A DNA stretch of 64,000 nucleotides, from positions 1 to 64,000 of the forward strand of contig JAXGGA010001128.1 in assembly GCA_038373865.1 (NCBI GenBank). Reading direction: 5' to 3'. Shown here piece by piece: positions 1 to 11,509 of this stretch. The translations under genes were made by a program, and so were the position numbers. The notes under the pieces are model-generated. The model saw nothing but the letters and a program-made list of their open reading frames with translations. It did not search any database and was not told the origin of the DNA. Every line of letters begins with the position of its first letter. The first letter of the stretch is position 1. This stretch comes from Uloborus plumipes (Eukaryota; Arthropoda; Arachnida; Araneae; Uloboridae).

Positions 1-207
1 AAATGGGGGGGGACATTAATTAAGTGCTGTGTGTCTTGGGTATACTTAATAAATTTTTACAAGTGATTTTTTAATTTTAATTTGAAATAATAAATTTTAA
101 CTAATAAATAAATAAATAAAATAGTTTGATCAAAAATATTTAGCAGATTTGTACACTGAGTGCTAATTAATTTAGTTTTGCTTTTACTCAAAATAAAAAA
201 AATCACT

Positions 208-445
208 TTAACCCTTTCAGTGCCATTTTTTTCTGAGAAAAATATAAAATAAGTACTTAAATACATATCAGTTATATTGCAAATATTGTTAAAATTCTGA
301 AAAAGGAAGAAAATTACACTGAATTGTCAGTGATATCAAGGAATACCAGCGGGACATGCATTCACAATAATACACAGCATATTTAGCCCATAGTGTCATT
401 TGAAACTGCGGGACATATATGTCCCGTTGGTAGCGAAAGGGTTAA
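208..445. mobile_element. piggyBac-type MITE with TTAA target duplication
   Basis: The element proper is 212-441 (230 bp). It is flanked on both sides by TTAA (208-211 and 442-445), the target duplication of piggyBac-type transposons. Its ends are imperfect inverted repeats: the left reads CCCTTTCAGTGCC and the right, reverse-complemented, CCCTTTCGCTACC. Inside lie GGGACATG and a palindromic GGGACATATATGTCCC near 413-425. There is no coding capacity, so it is a non-autonomous copy. The family assignment rests on the TTAA sites and the CCCTTT ends. Confidence 0.75.
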
Positions 446-469
446 AGTAATGATGTAAAGATTTTTAGA

Positions 470-985
470 TTGATAAAATAGCTAATTAATAGTTCTTAAA
501 ACATTTAAACAAAACTACTTTAAAAACTGGATTTAACTTTTAATACTTTTAACTTTTTTCATGGCATAACAAGTTAATTTAAAAGAATGAGAATTAATTT
601 TCATTAAATTTATTAATTTAATTTTTATTAAACTTGACTAATGAGATAACTAATTGATAGTTTTTAAACATTTAAACAAAACTTCATTAAAAACTGGATG
701 TAAGTTTTAATGTTTGTAACTTTTTTCACGGCATAATAAGTTAATTTAAAAGAATGAGAATTAATTTTCATTAAATTTATTAATTTAATTTTTATTAAAC
801 TTGATTGATAAGATAACTAATTGATAGTTATGTAAACATTTAAACAAAACTACTTTAAAAGCTGGATTTAAGTTTTAATATTTAACTTTTTTCACGGCAA
901 AACAAGTTAGTTTAAAAGAATGAGAAATAATTTTCATTAAATTTATTAGTTTAATGTTCATTAAACTTGATTGATAAGATGCATA
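470..985. repeat. Tandem repeat, about 167-bp unit, three copies
   Basis: A unit of about 167 bp recurs three times. The marker TTTAAACAAAACT starts at 504, 671 and 839 (spacings 167 and 168). Each unit also holds a TTTTTTCA(T/C)GGCA block and an AAAGAATGAGAA block. The units are AT-rich and non-coding, and look like a short satellite-like array or the inside of an AT-rich transposon. Confidence 0.8.
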
Positions 986-1064
986 AATTTTATTTCATGT
1001 TTTTCAGGATGAAAAACCTTATACGTTTATAAAAAAATCTCAATAACCACTGTATTTGAGTTTT

Positions 1065-1195
1065 AGACAGGTTTTCGACAGGTTTTTGACGTTTTCGACA
1101 GGTTTTCGACGTTTTTGACAGGTTTTCGACGGGTTTTTGACAGGTTTTCGACGTGTCATGTCAAAAACTGGTTTTTGACGTCAAAAACCCAACCC
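1065..1195. repeat. Degenerate short tandem repeat (GTTTTCGACAG-like)
   Basis: About ten imperfect copies of a 10-12 bp motif (GGTTTTCGAC or GGTTTTTGAC, with or without an AG spacer) run head to tail. The last part is partly self-complementary (GTCAAAAAC against GTTTTTGAC). The block ends in CCCAACCCTG, which resembles a hAT-type terminus, but no partner end is visible in the window, so that identification is tentative. Confidence 0.65.
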
Positions 1196-1287
1196 TGGTT
1201 TTGAGCTGTAGATTTAAGATAAGAGTAGGTGCCGAATCCAAAGTATAATGATTTCTGCCATACAGAAAGCCAACTTTGCAGGTAAAT

Positions 1288-1572
1288 ACTCATTTATTTA
1301 AATAGATATTTTTACATTTATTTTTAGGAAATGTTGCATGCGAATGATGCTATTATATTTAAAAAGATATGTATGTATGAAAATAAGCATAAAAAAATTG
1401 ACATTTTTTGATCCGTAATCCCGAAATTACTCATTTATTTAAATAGATATTTTTACATTTATTTGCATGAAATGTTGCATGCGAATGATGCTATTATGTT
1501 TAAAAAGATATGTTTGTGTGAAAATAAGTATAAAAAAAAATTGACATTTTTTGATCCGTAATCCCGAAATAA
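1288..1572. repeat. Tandem duplication, 141-bp unit, two copies
   Basis: ACTCATTTATTTAAATAG begins at 1288 and again at 1429, and the following 140 bases (including GCATGCGAATGATGC and TTGATCCGTAATCCCGAAAT) repeat with few differences. No open frame spans it. The second copy is followed by GGAAGGGGTTAA, which could be the end of a TTAA-targeting element whose other end I cannot find. Confidence 0.8.
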
Positions 1573-1894
1573 AATGAGCCTGGAAGGGGTTAATTTAAAT
1601 CTTTTATGTACAACAATTAGTTTCATAAATTAAGTATACCAACCCTTGTAATAAGAAAGAAAAAGTATTTTGTTTTTCTGCTTTATTCTATGATTTTGTA
1701 GATTATTTTATGTATTAAGATGGTCAAGGTTTGTAGTACACCCAGTTTAAGTTGACAATAAAATTAGTGAATACCCTCAAAAATGACTAAGTATCATAGT
1801 ATAACAAGATTGTACTTAAAATGCCCATTAAACATGATAAGAAAAATTAAAAATGTATAAAACTTTAAATTGAGAAAATTAAATAATTTTTTTA

Positions 1895-1992
1895 CACAGT
1901 ATTCGGCCAAAGCCGAATAGTTAAATAGGTATTCGGCCGAAGCCGAATATTCGGCGGACTGGCCGAATAGGCCGAATATTCGTTGCATCACT
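1895..1992. repeat. Subterminal repeat block of a hAT-like end (ATTCGGC motifs)
   Basis: Six or so ATTCGGC / GCCGAAT words in both orientations are crowded into about 100 bp, ending in CGTTGCATCACTA. Read from the right, TAGTGATGCAACG would be a hAT-type terminus followed by subterminal repeats. No partner terminus is visible and the LINE ORF1 region begins a few bases later, so it is a broken or abutting end. The class call is inference. Confidence 0.4.
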
Positions 1993-2002
1993 ACTTCCAA
2001 TG

Positions 2003-3721
2003 GCCATGAAAAAACCCGTCGCAGGAGCGACGAAGAGGAATGCGGTGTCCTTCGATGGGGGGAAAGCGGACGAGAGTAATCTCGCTTCGCCCAACTCCTC
2101 GTCGGCACCTATGAATGATGCACATAAGGCCATTCTTGATATTTTGTCGCCTAGACTTCCTCCGATACCCTCCGCTGGAGCGGAGAAGGGGAATACGCTA
2201 CCGTCTGGTAGCAGAGATGATGATGATAATTACATTGTTACCTATGATAAGGACGGCAAGAAACTTTATAAATTCCGCCCTGGCATAACATTCTCATCAT
2301 GGGCTGCATCACAGGCTACATCATGGGCAATGAGGTGCAAGATAGCGATGATGACGACCTACGAATGGAGGTGCACGACTCGGACTCACCCTTTTCGTAC
2401 AGCGACGTGACTGATATTCTAGCCATAGGCTACGACTTGTTAAACTCCACCGCATACCAGGATGTCGTGGGACCGGTGGCGGCGAGAGCGGTAAAGGAGG
2501 CCTACCACGCCCGGAAGGAGGGTGTCAGCGACGCCGTCTTTGCGGAGTCCTTGGTGAGAATCCTTTTCACTTTCCCCCATTATACCAATACGGTTAAACC
2601 GTATCTAGATAAGATCAATCAGGATGAGCTACCTTTTAGCCCCCCTAAAAATCCCATAAGAGCCTCCTCCCCTGTGGCTGCTACCCCCTGAACCTTAAAA
2701 ATAAGTTTTCCCAGCTAGGAACGAGCCCTAATGCTCCAGTTAGTGAGGATACCCCCCTCCCCCTAAACCCCAAGGCCTTCCCCCTTTGGTAATAAATACC
2801 CCCCCCCTGACTATTTCAAATTCATAAAAGCCCTTGGAGATACTATCATTAACTTTAAAATCAGAAACAATAAATTTAATGAGTGCTCTATAACAGTGGA
2901 TGATCCCACAGAGCGCAACAAACTCATTTCGTATCTGAAGGAAAATCAGATTGAGTTTTATTCTAAAAGGGCCAGAGGCCCAAAAGTTCAGAAGTACGTT
3001 ATTAGAGGGCTCCCCTCTAGCACAAACACGGACGATCTTGCGGATGCACTTCGTTCTCTAAACTTTCAGGTAATCAAAATTAACCAAATGACTAGAAGGG
3101 GTAAAATCCCCCTTCCTTTATTCCAAATTCATCTTCCCGACAGTGAACTCTCCACTAAAATTGTTCTGACCAAATTAATCATGTTCACTGCTGTCACTAT
3201 CGAAAAGTACAGAGCCAGAAAAGTCGTAGTGCAATGCTACGCCTGCCAGGGGTTTAATCACCTGGCAGCAAACTGCAACCGCAAGGTACGCTGTGTTGTG
3301 TGCGGAGGGGAGCACGCTAAAGACAGCTGCCCCAACAGAGGTGTTAAGGAACACGTTTGCTGTGCAAACTGCGGGGAAAGCCACGCAGCCTCCTTTAGAG
3401 GTTGCCGGGCGTACCCCAAGCCAAAGATACAGCTTCAGCGGCCCCTCTTTAAGAGCGGCCGTGCACAGCCAGGCAAATCCTATGCAGCCGCAGTTATTAA
3501 TGCCCCGCCCCCTCAGGCACCCCCGTAAACAATGATCAATCCCCCTCCTCGGAGGCTTTTAATATACCCGAATTACTTAATATCTTTAAAGAAATCAATG
3601 AAATAATTAACTTTAAACAGCTCATCGCTAAATTTAAACTTGCCCTCCCTACTATTCACAATGCCCCTAGTAAAATAGAAAAACTAACTGCCCTAGTCCA
3701 GATCTTTTTCGACCTGGACTA
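2003..3721 (+). pseudogene. Jockey-like non-LTR retrotransposon ORF1 (gag-like, zinc knuckles), frameshifted
   Basis: Nucleic-acid-binding ORF1 protein of a non-LTR retrotransposon. The frame starts at the ATG near 2000-2008 (MAMKKPVAGAT), shifts around 2300-2400 into the frame running to 2691, continues at 2896-3528 and shifts again by one base at about 3520 into a frame ending FFDLD-stop at 3721. The 2896-3528 part shows a PRE_C2HC-like region followed by three CCHC-type knuckles: CYACQGFNHLAANC, CVVCGGEHAKDSC and CANCGESHAASFRGC. This matches the gag-like protein of Jockey/X-element retrotransposons, which coats the RNA. No reverse transcriptase follows: the next 250 bp lack any RT motif. 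The piece is richer in GC and CCCC runs than its surroundings. At least two indels make it inactive. Family membership is firm; the clade is less so. Confidence 0.8.
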
Positions 3722-5744
3722 ATTGTCCTACCCCACCCACTCCCCCGCTAAACATGCCATGGACTCCAATAGCGGCCTAGCTGCCGCCCAATCACAACAC
3801 ACCGCTAGGATTCCCCCCGTGAGTTTCTCACTCGGGGGAGCATCTTCACACAACGATCGACATGGGAGGTAGAGGGCTTCGCCCTAGGTACTCCAGAGGA
3901 TCAAATGTTTTTAGATTTCGTCCTGCTGCGGTAAATACGGGTTTGATAAGATGTAAAATTCATTATAGACGGTTATTTAGAGGGTGAATTTCGTAAAATA
4001 ATGGACAAAACATAGTCAACAATTTTATTTTAAGCTGAATACTAGAATAAATTGAACTGTAGCTCTGAAAAATATATAACGGAACGGTTTTAGTTTTTTC
4101 TGTAGGTTGGCTACTTTTCGGCTTGGCGACATTTCTTTCGACCCCGAGCCGTGTTCACGCGTGGTTTCCTTGAACGGCTGTAAAACTTCAGCTGGTAGTC
4201 TGGGAGCAACTGGTTCTCAGGAGAATTTTGTAATATAATTATGGGAGTTAGTTTTTCTGAAAGGTATTGCCACCAGGAGTATGAATTCGGATGTAACCAC
4301 CCCCAAAAATAGTGCAGGGGGGCGGCTAAAGTTACAAAAAATGGATTCACTAAAATACCCATATCTTCATTATTTCTTGATTTGAAATCGGTTCTCAAGG
4401 CTTAAAATGATTAAATACAACGGATAACAACATTTTGAAGCATAAAGACTCTTTTCAAATTGCTGACACATGTTTCGAAGCTATTAAGAAGCCTTTTCTC
4501 AATGTAAAAGAGGAGAGTTCATGAATGAAAAGTCATCCGACTCCGGATGTTTTTTTCATTGAATAAGGGCTACATGTAATCAAGCATGTCATTTGGACAA
4601 TCATGTGGGTCCTACCCCCCCCCCCCCCCCCCCAAGTTTCGAAACAAAATGTGAATGCACATTTTCTGAACGTAATCATCCTTTTACCTATATTATATAT
4701 TTAATTTGTACTTTTTGCCCAAGCCTATAATTTAGGGGAGGGGAGGTATATATATATAAATATATTTTGGTATATTTAGCCCTCGCAAGAATTAATTATA
4801 AAAAATTTTTCCAGTCTGTAAAAACTCCTTCATTCTTTATGCCACTAGTTACAACCAGGCCTGTCATTTCAATTTTTTTCCACCGAAGGGGGGGGGGGGG
4901 GATGGACAAGACCTTTTTTCCAAATTCTTTTCAGGAGCTGCAGGAGTGTGTACAGAAATTTTGGTCTGGCCAAAAATGGCTGCCCCCCCACCGTATTTTT
5001 TACCCCCTGCACATACTTCCCTCCTTATTTAACGATTTTAAATTTTAGGCTTGCTTTATTAACATCAGGGTGTGTATTCCCAACCGATTTTTTTTAACAA
5101 AATGACAGAAAAATTTAAAGCTCGAAAATAAAGAGCTTTTTTCTAGACTAACAGGTGTATTCACCTCCCTTGTGCACGCCCTATTCAAAAAAGTATAGAG
5201 AAGGGGAAAAATGTTGTATACTCAAAGTAAATTTGATAGGGAAAGCAACAAAGAACACACTTATACGTAAAAATGTTTTTTACATATAAGTGGGAGCGAC
5301 AAAAGACAACAAAATTTTTCAAAGAAATGGGGTGGACGGGGGGCAGTTTAACCCCCTCTAAACGATGGGTCAAGGCAAAGGGGCAAAATCAATACATATT
5401 GTGAAAAAGGTAAATACACACAAATTTGCATTCACATTTTGTTTCCAAACTTGGGAGGGGGGGGATTCCTCTGTGGTCATTCCCTTGTTTCATGCACGGC
5501 AATGGAATGACATGTTATCACAGGGGAATGACATTCTTACAGAAACACGAAACATTTAGTGCACTTTGCATTTACTATGTCGTTTATGTTCAAGTTTGTT
5601 TTGTTCTTACTCTTCAGTGGTTTTCCGTTCATCATTTTTATCTAGTTTTAGCAATTACTGTGCTTGGTTGATTGATCAAGATCTAAGAATTTAAACTCTT
5701 CAAAATATTATTAGTATTTATACAGTTATAATTCTTTTCAGAAA
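3722..5744. other. Non-coding, repeat-rich interval with long C and G runs
   Basis: I see no gene here. The ORFs present lack codon-like composition or recognisable motifs. Notable features are a run of 19 C at 4615-4633, a run of 14 G at 4888-4901, and GGAATGACA / GTCATTCCC words at 5475-5535 in both orientations that recur near 9705-9740. Confidence 0.5.
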
Positions 5745-6842
5745 ATGGTAATTGCAGATTCAATAACTTTTGAAAATATACTTTATTATTGTTTTTTTTT
5801 TATTTATTTTAGGTGCATAGTAATGGTCCCCAGGAAGGAAATAAATGAGAGCAAAAGATTAGACATTCTCATTAAAAAAAGGGAAAATGAAAAGAAAAGA
5901 CTGCAGAAAATAAAATCTGATCCTGTTTTGGCAGCTAAATTAAAAGAGAAAGAGCATCTCAATTATTTAAAAAAGAAAAACTGGAAAAATCAAACCAATA
6001 TCAAAATTAACAGCAAGGAAGCAGAGAATGCAAAGAAAAATATGGAAAATTAATCAGAAAAATAGCCTTGCCAGTAGGAAGAATATTGTTGACCCTAGCC
6101 ATGATTCTGTAAAGAACAGTGGGAACACAAGAATACAAACTGAGAATACAAATGAGAAAAAGGCAGCTGGTCGTAGAAGAGATCGGGCAAAAGTAGTTAG
6201 AAAATTAAAAAAGACACAGGAGGAATTGCTAAGGGTACGTAAAACTTCAGAAAAGTATAAGAAAAAGTTTTACAGACTTCAAGACAAAATAAATCAAAAG
6301 TAAGAAACATGATGAAGAATTCAAATGTTAAACCAGAAGTGAAGAAGAAATTGCTATTTGGCGAAGTACTTGCTAAAGAGTCGACTATTGGATACCACAA
6401 ATTGAAAAATGAAAAAACAAAACAGATATCCAAAAGAATAATCCAGGGAGATTTTTTTAAGAAGTACAAATTACTAAAACAGTCAAGACTTTTCTTACCT
6501 GCTAAGAAATCAATTCAGGTGGCACATAAGCTTAAGGACTTTTATGGTTTGAAATATGCTCGAAAACAACGAACTGGTTTAGTAATAACAGATACATTAA
6601 GATGCAAGGTAAAATAATTTTTTGCAGATGATTTAAATACAAGAATGAACTCGGGGAAAAAAAAGATAGTATTTCAAAATCTAAAAAAAAAACACCAAAA
6701 AAGATTTTTAAATGACACTTTGTTTAATCTACATAAAAAATTCATTCAGACCTATCCAGAACATAGCTTGAGCTATACGTCATTCACAAGGCTGAAACCA
6801 TTCTGGATAGTTGCCCCAAAGGTTTCAGAAAGGGATACTTGC

Positions 6843-7788
6843 TTATGGGCGATTCTCTGTAAACTCGTCATTTTTCACACGAAATCTGTCCAGGCATGGT
6901 TTTTTGAAATGTTCGTATAATTATAATACTATTGCTCAGAAAATGAATCTATTACTTTGGTTTGAAAGAGGGCCAATTGAAGTTTGTGTTTTTCTGATAT
7001 ATTATGATAGGGGGTAAGTCCCCCGCCTGGTATAACTAGGCAGGGGACTGTGCCAGGTGACTGTTTTTGCTCTTTGTTGCATAATATCTGCAAAACCATT
7101 GGAACATAATTAGTTAAGAGACTACCTATAAATTGAGGCATAAATCGTGGACATAATAACTAATGTTTTATAATTAAATTAATTGACATTAATAAAATCA
7201 CTTCCCTGAGGACTGTTTTCGCAACGACCCTGATGCATACTTTCATCACAAATGTGACTCTCAAACTAAGCAAAGTAGCGTTTCAACACCGTTCTCGGCG
7301 ATTTCGGCAAATTCACACTGATTACTTTAAACTTCATGCCAAAAAGAATTTGCAAAAGTTATAGATTTTTCGTATTACAGCTTTGAATTTGTTGCAGGGG
7401 ACTGTTTGAAAAAACTCCGGACAGAATTTACATGACAATTTTAAGTTTTAGAAATACGTAATTATACCTTATTTCATAAGAAAAATATAGCTTCATTATT
7501 CTATTTTTAGATATTAATTGCCAAATTTATGTAGTGTTAATAGGTTTTTTGAAATACTATATTTAACAGTCAGACTATGGGATTGGGACAGCCAGGGGAC
7601 TGTGTTTTTGGCGCTTAGATAATTTCTAGAAAAAAAAAATTAAATTTTTATCACTCCAAATACAATTGGGCCACAAAGTATTGATGCTTTACTTGTATTA
7701 AGAGCGATAATTACTTTATTACACTTTATTATTTTTAAAATACTCAGTCCGGACAGCCAATTACCAGTTTACAGAGAATCGCCCTTAT
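6843..7788. mobile_element. MITE with 19-bp perfect TIRs and TTAT duplication, inside copy A
   Basis: The element is 6847-7784 (938 bp). The left end GGGCGATTCTCTGTAAACT is matched exactly, inverted, at the right end. TTAT flanks it on both sides (6843-6846 and 7785-7788). Removing it with one TTAT rejoins the host frame as D-T-C-L-C-I-I-H-A-N, which is the family sequence. Inside are four variants of CAGGGGACTGT but no open frame. A 4-bp target and these ends fit Sola- or Kolobok-like classes loosely; I do not assign one. Confidence 0.85.
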
Positions 7789-8239
7789 GCATAATCCATG
7801 CAAACATGAATTTGCTGACAGCAAAGCTTAATCAATTAAGTGTTCTGTCAGATAGAATGGTTAACAACTTAATTGATAAAATCTGCTGCAATGGAAAATC
7901 GATTTCATGCTTGCAACGAAACTGCATGAACTGCAAAACTTTTGCAGTTAAATATGAAAATTGTGATAAAAACTTAAATGTTCGTTTTCGCAATGGAAAA
8001 CGGAACAAGATTCATATTTGGACAAAAAAAGTGGGAAACACAAGATATCTCGCAAAACAGCGAAATTAGAGCAAACCTCGACTGTACAAGAGCTGATACA
8101 AGAATTTGAGGATCAATTACCAAAGTTTATGTATCATATTGGTAATCAATATCATCAACATAATGGGATCCAAGAATTAAAAAAAAAAAAATTAAACCAC
8201 ATGAGATTCTCTTGCATGTCGACTTCAGTGAAAATTATG

Positions 8240-8563
8240 TGTGCAAGTACGCATTTCATTTCATTTCACCCTCCAGGGTCCCCCGTACCTACCAGCTTAG
8301 TGGTTTAACCGGGATAGGGCCCTGAAGAGCGCTCTGTTCTTAATTTTGAACCAGAACCTAGGGTCGAGCAAACCATAGGCCCTAGCACCCCCAGAGGTAT
8401 CGTTTCACTTGGAGGACTTTGTGACCACGACATTTTTAACGCCTCCCAGTCACCATTAATCAAGACGGTGGATCTTTGATCGGCTGGGATCGAACCCGGG
8501 TCCTTTCGGACACGAGTCCGATGCCTTACCGATCGGGCCACCACGGCCCTGTGCAAGTACGCA
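8240..8563 (-). mobile_element. tRNA-derived SINE with 14-bp target duplication
   Basis: The element is 8254-8549. On the minus strand it starts with a tRNA-like head: A box TGGCCCGATCGG and B box GGGTTCGATCC, the internal RNA polymerase III promoter, with a stem TCGGA/TCCGA between them. It ends in a TGAAA-repeat tail (TTTCATTTCATTTCA on the + strand at 8253-8268). The 14-bp duplication TGTGCAAGTACGCA is perfect at 8240-8253 and 8550-8563. It sits inside the copy A reading frame. Its movement would depend on a LINE partner in trans. Confidence 0.92.
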
Positions 8564-9614
8564 GCAGAAGTACAGTCGATTCATTTTGTTGGTGGGCAAC
8601 AAATAACATTGCATACAGGAATTATATATTTCTGGGACTCAGATGGAATCTAAACTCAAAATCCTTTTGCAATACTTCAGAATTGCTTAGGCATGATGCT
8701 GCAGCAGTTTGGGCCCACATACAGCCAATAATTAAGCAGCATCTTGAAGAATATCCTAATGTCACCACATTTCATGGTTTGAGCGACAGTCCTACTAGCC
8801 AATATAGAAACAGATCCATGTTTACCATCTTGCGAAAGATTTTGAAAGAGGATTTCTCTAATACAGAAAACCTTACCTGGAATTTCACCGAAGCCAGCCA
8901 CGGTATTGGAGGAGTAATAAAATGGAGCGCCGATAGATTAGTGGCCCAAGGAAAAGATATCGAAAATTTCCAAAACTTTGTCAACATCTTAAAGTTGGAG
9001 GTTAAAGGAATGAATGTACAAATTGTGGAACCCAATCGTATAGTGGATATAGAGACGATTGTCTCAAGTTGATAAGCCCTTTCCGGGCACAATGAAAATC
9101 ATCCATCAATTGTCCTGGTGTTCTGGTCAAACTGAGCTGAATTTCAGGAGGTTAAGTTGCTCCGCTTGTCCTTTCAACTACTGCAAGCATTTTACGATCA
9201 CAGCAGAAAAAACAAAAGCAAACAAGAATAGTTCCCAGCCGGAAAATAAAGCTGACACATTAGGTAAATCAAATAAATTTTTTAAAGTTTATATTAGAAT
9301 CTATTTTAATGCTGCTTTATTTCCTTACACTTATGATTGGGTACTTTATTGCTCCAGAACATCTTAAAGCAGGGGACTGAGTCAGTGTGTGTTACGATGG
9401 AGAGCTGTATCCTGGTGAAATAACACAAGCAACAAGCAATGGGGAGTATGAGGTCGATGCGATGGAATGCGTCGGAGGCACCAAATTTTACAAGTGGCCT
9501 GACTATTGTGACCTTTGTTTATATAGGAAAGAAGACACAAAGCGCAAAATTTCAGCCCCAATACCTTATGGGTCACGGGCAAATAAATTTTATTTTAATA
9601 ATATTTTCCCTTAA

Positions 9615-10243
9615 AATGTTTCAGGCTTTGTAGCTAATTTGTTGTCACAGCTAATAAATGTTAAAATCATAAAGTTAATGTGTGTTTGTCATTACTCAGT
9701 TTGACTGTCATTCCCCTGCAACTGGTGGTCATTCCCGTCTACTTAAAATTAAAAAAATATTTTAGAGCACTTAAAATGAAAAACATTTTTTGCCGACTAT
9801 TTTTTATTGATAAGAAAGGTTATTTAGGTACAATAAACAAAGTTTTTCATGAAAAGAAAATAAATTTAAAAAAAAAAAAATACATGTTCTGTTTTGAGCA
9901 GTTTAGAGAAAATGACCCAGTTATAAGACTGCATTAATGGAATTTTGTTTAGACAAAGCATGAGGAAGAAAATGTAAGTTAAAATGATCACTTAATAAAG
10001 ACTTCCTTCCAGGTGGGGTAAGTCACATCATATCAATTTTATTTGTAAATATTAAAGTACAATATTTGAACAAATTTTACACTGCTAAAAATAATACATG
10101 TCTCTAGTACGCCAAAGACATATATAATATTTTAAAAATTGTTAAATTTTGTTTTTTATCAACCTTACAGTGTATGAAAAATTTTCAAATGTAGTGTAAG
10201 TCACGCATGGAATTAGCCGTATATAAACAGTGGAAAGAGGAAA
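9615..10243. other. AT-rich spacer between two transposase copies
   Basis: No coding sequence is seen. GTCATTCCC-type words at 9709-9740 echo 5475-5535 on the other side of copy A and may be subterminal repeats of that element. GTAAGTCAC words at 10018 and 10196 precede copy B. Confidence 0.4.
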
Positions 10244-11172
10244 ATGGGTTTCGGTTGCTCGGTCATAAATGCCTTGAACGAACTGAACAAGCAGCTGCCC
10301 CCATATAAGCTACATTACTTTGTAAAAACGGCTCAGTCAAGCTATTTTGATGTGAGCAAGAACAATATTGGGGACAATGAAGCAGTGTTGCAAGTAGACT
10401 TTGCGGAAAATTATTGTGTTATTGCTCAGGATGAGATACAAAGTGCTCACTGGGCTCATACACAAATTACGCTCTTTACATATTGTGCATGGATAAAAGA
10501 AAACGCGATTCACTCCTTTGTAGTAGTAAGCAATGAACCACAACATGACAAATGTGCTGTATGGGCCTGCTTGAACGTCATTTTAACTAATTTGAAAACT
10601 GAGTTCCATCAACTGCAAAAGTTTAAAATATTTTCTGATGGCTCAGCAGCACAACTTAAAAATAAATAAAATGTTTCAAACTTGCGCTTTTTTCAAGAAG
10701 ATTTCAAATTATTTTGTGAGTGGAACTTTTTTGCCACTTCACATGGAAAGGGAGCAGTTGATGGTATTGGGGGACTGATGAAGTCAAAAGTTTGCAACAT
10801 GGTCAAATCAAGGCAAGTAATTATGAACTCCGCTCTTGATTTCTTCAACTGAGCAGTAAAGGTAAAAGGCATTACCTCATTGTATGTAACATCTGAACAA
10901 ATCTTAAAATCAAAAGCAACGTTATCTTCACGATGGGAAAATTCAATGGCAATAGAAGGCATAAAATCCCTTCACCACTTTCAGGTATATGATTCGACAA
11001 GTCTTTTGATTGAAAAGACTGCCAAGTCTACACTGAAGAAAGTAAAAAAGTAGCTGTCGTTACAACCGAAACAGTGGAGCTTCCTCCAAGTAGAATCATA
11101 CAATGAATCAATCGGCAGAATCGTGCCTTTCGAGATACGCCAGAAAAAAAATTCCAACATGCTTAAATAATT
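10244..11172 (+). pseudogene. Copy B, a divergent DFAENY-type transposase relative
   Basis: One reading frame runs from 10244 through three stops (TAA 10667, TGA 10850, TAG 11051). It carries QVDFAENYCVIAQDEIQSAH (about 10406), FSDGSAAQLKNK (about 10634) and WNFFATSHGKGAVDGIGG (about 10720-10775). These match in order and spacing the motifs of copy A, but the sequences are well diverged, so it is another subfamily rather than a duplicate. Unlike copy A it keeps the complete HGKGAVDGIGG block. The three acidic sites (D of VDF, D of SDG, D of VDG) are candidates for a catalytic triad; this is inference. The part after 11040 resembles the family C-terminus with a probable frameshift. The N-terminal half is missing. 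Confidence 0.7.
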
Positions 11173-11509
11173 TATTTGTCCCATAAATCTTATGTTTTAA
11201 GTTTCATCTGAATCTCTTTTAATGAAAAAAAAATGCTACAGCAATGAAACATTTAAAAATTCACAGGAAATTGTACAAATGTAAAAGCAAGTGAAAACTC
11301 ATGTCCCGAGAGCGTTACACCCGTCGCAAAATTTTAAAAATTCTTTAAAAAAAATTGAAAACACTTGCAGTTTTATTTCAGCTCAATTGTTTAAGCACAT
11401 GCATAGTTAAACATCATTCAAAACTTTGATTATTGTTTAGTAAGTTATTTATTAGGGAAAATATGGATGCGACTCTCAAAAATAGTGTCCCAGCGTCACA
11501 CATGTCTCA

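Larger units (their letters stand above)
5823..9614 (+). pseudogene. Copy A of an arthropod DFSENY-type transposase family, interrupted twice
   Basis: Remnant of a long transposase-like protein that I know as a multicopy uncharacterised family in arthropods and cnidarians. In order: a lysine-rich coiled N-terminus (5823-6300), a LLFGEVL block (about 6350), LNDTLFNLHKKF (about 6710), a RDTCL block (about 6833) cut by a MITE at 6847, then resumption at 7785. HVDFSENYVCKYA ends at a SINE (8254-8549) and resumes as AEVQSIHF. Further on are SDSPTSQYRNR (about 8780), WNFTEASHG (about 8878) and, after a likely intron, a C-terminal module VCYDGELYPGEI (about 9388). The family's HGKGAxDGIGG motif is reduced to HGIGG. 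Several frameshifts and a TGA before VSVCYDG show it is dead. The acidic motifs suggest a DDE-type nuclease, but that is inference; the superfamily is not assigned here. Confidence 0.7.

Noticed and set aside
1065..1195. Right end of a hAT element at CCCAACCCTG
   Set aside because: No matching CAGGGTTGGG start is present upstream in the window, so the element cannot be delimited.
8476..8550. A functional tRNA gene
   Set aside because: A and B boxes are present, but the sequence is part of a SINE with a tail and target duplication; it is not a stand-alone tRNA.
5475..9740. GTCATTCCC words as the true termini of copy A
   Set aside because: The words occur on both sides, but no matching ends or target duplication could be aligned, so they remain only suggestive.
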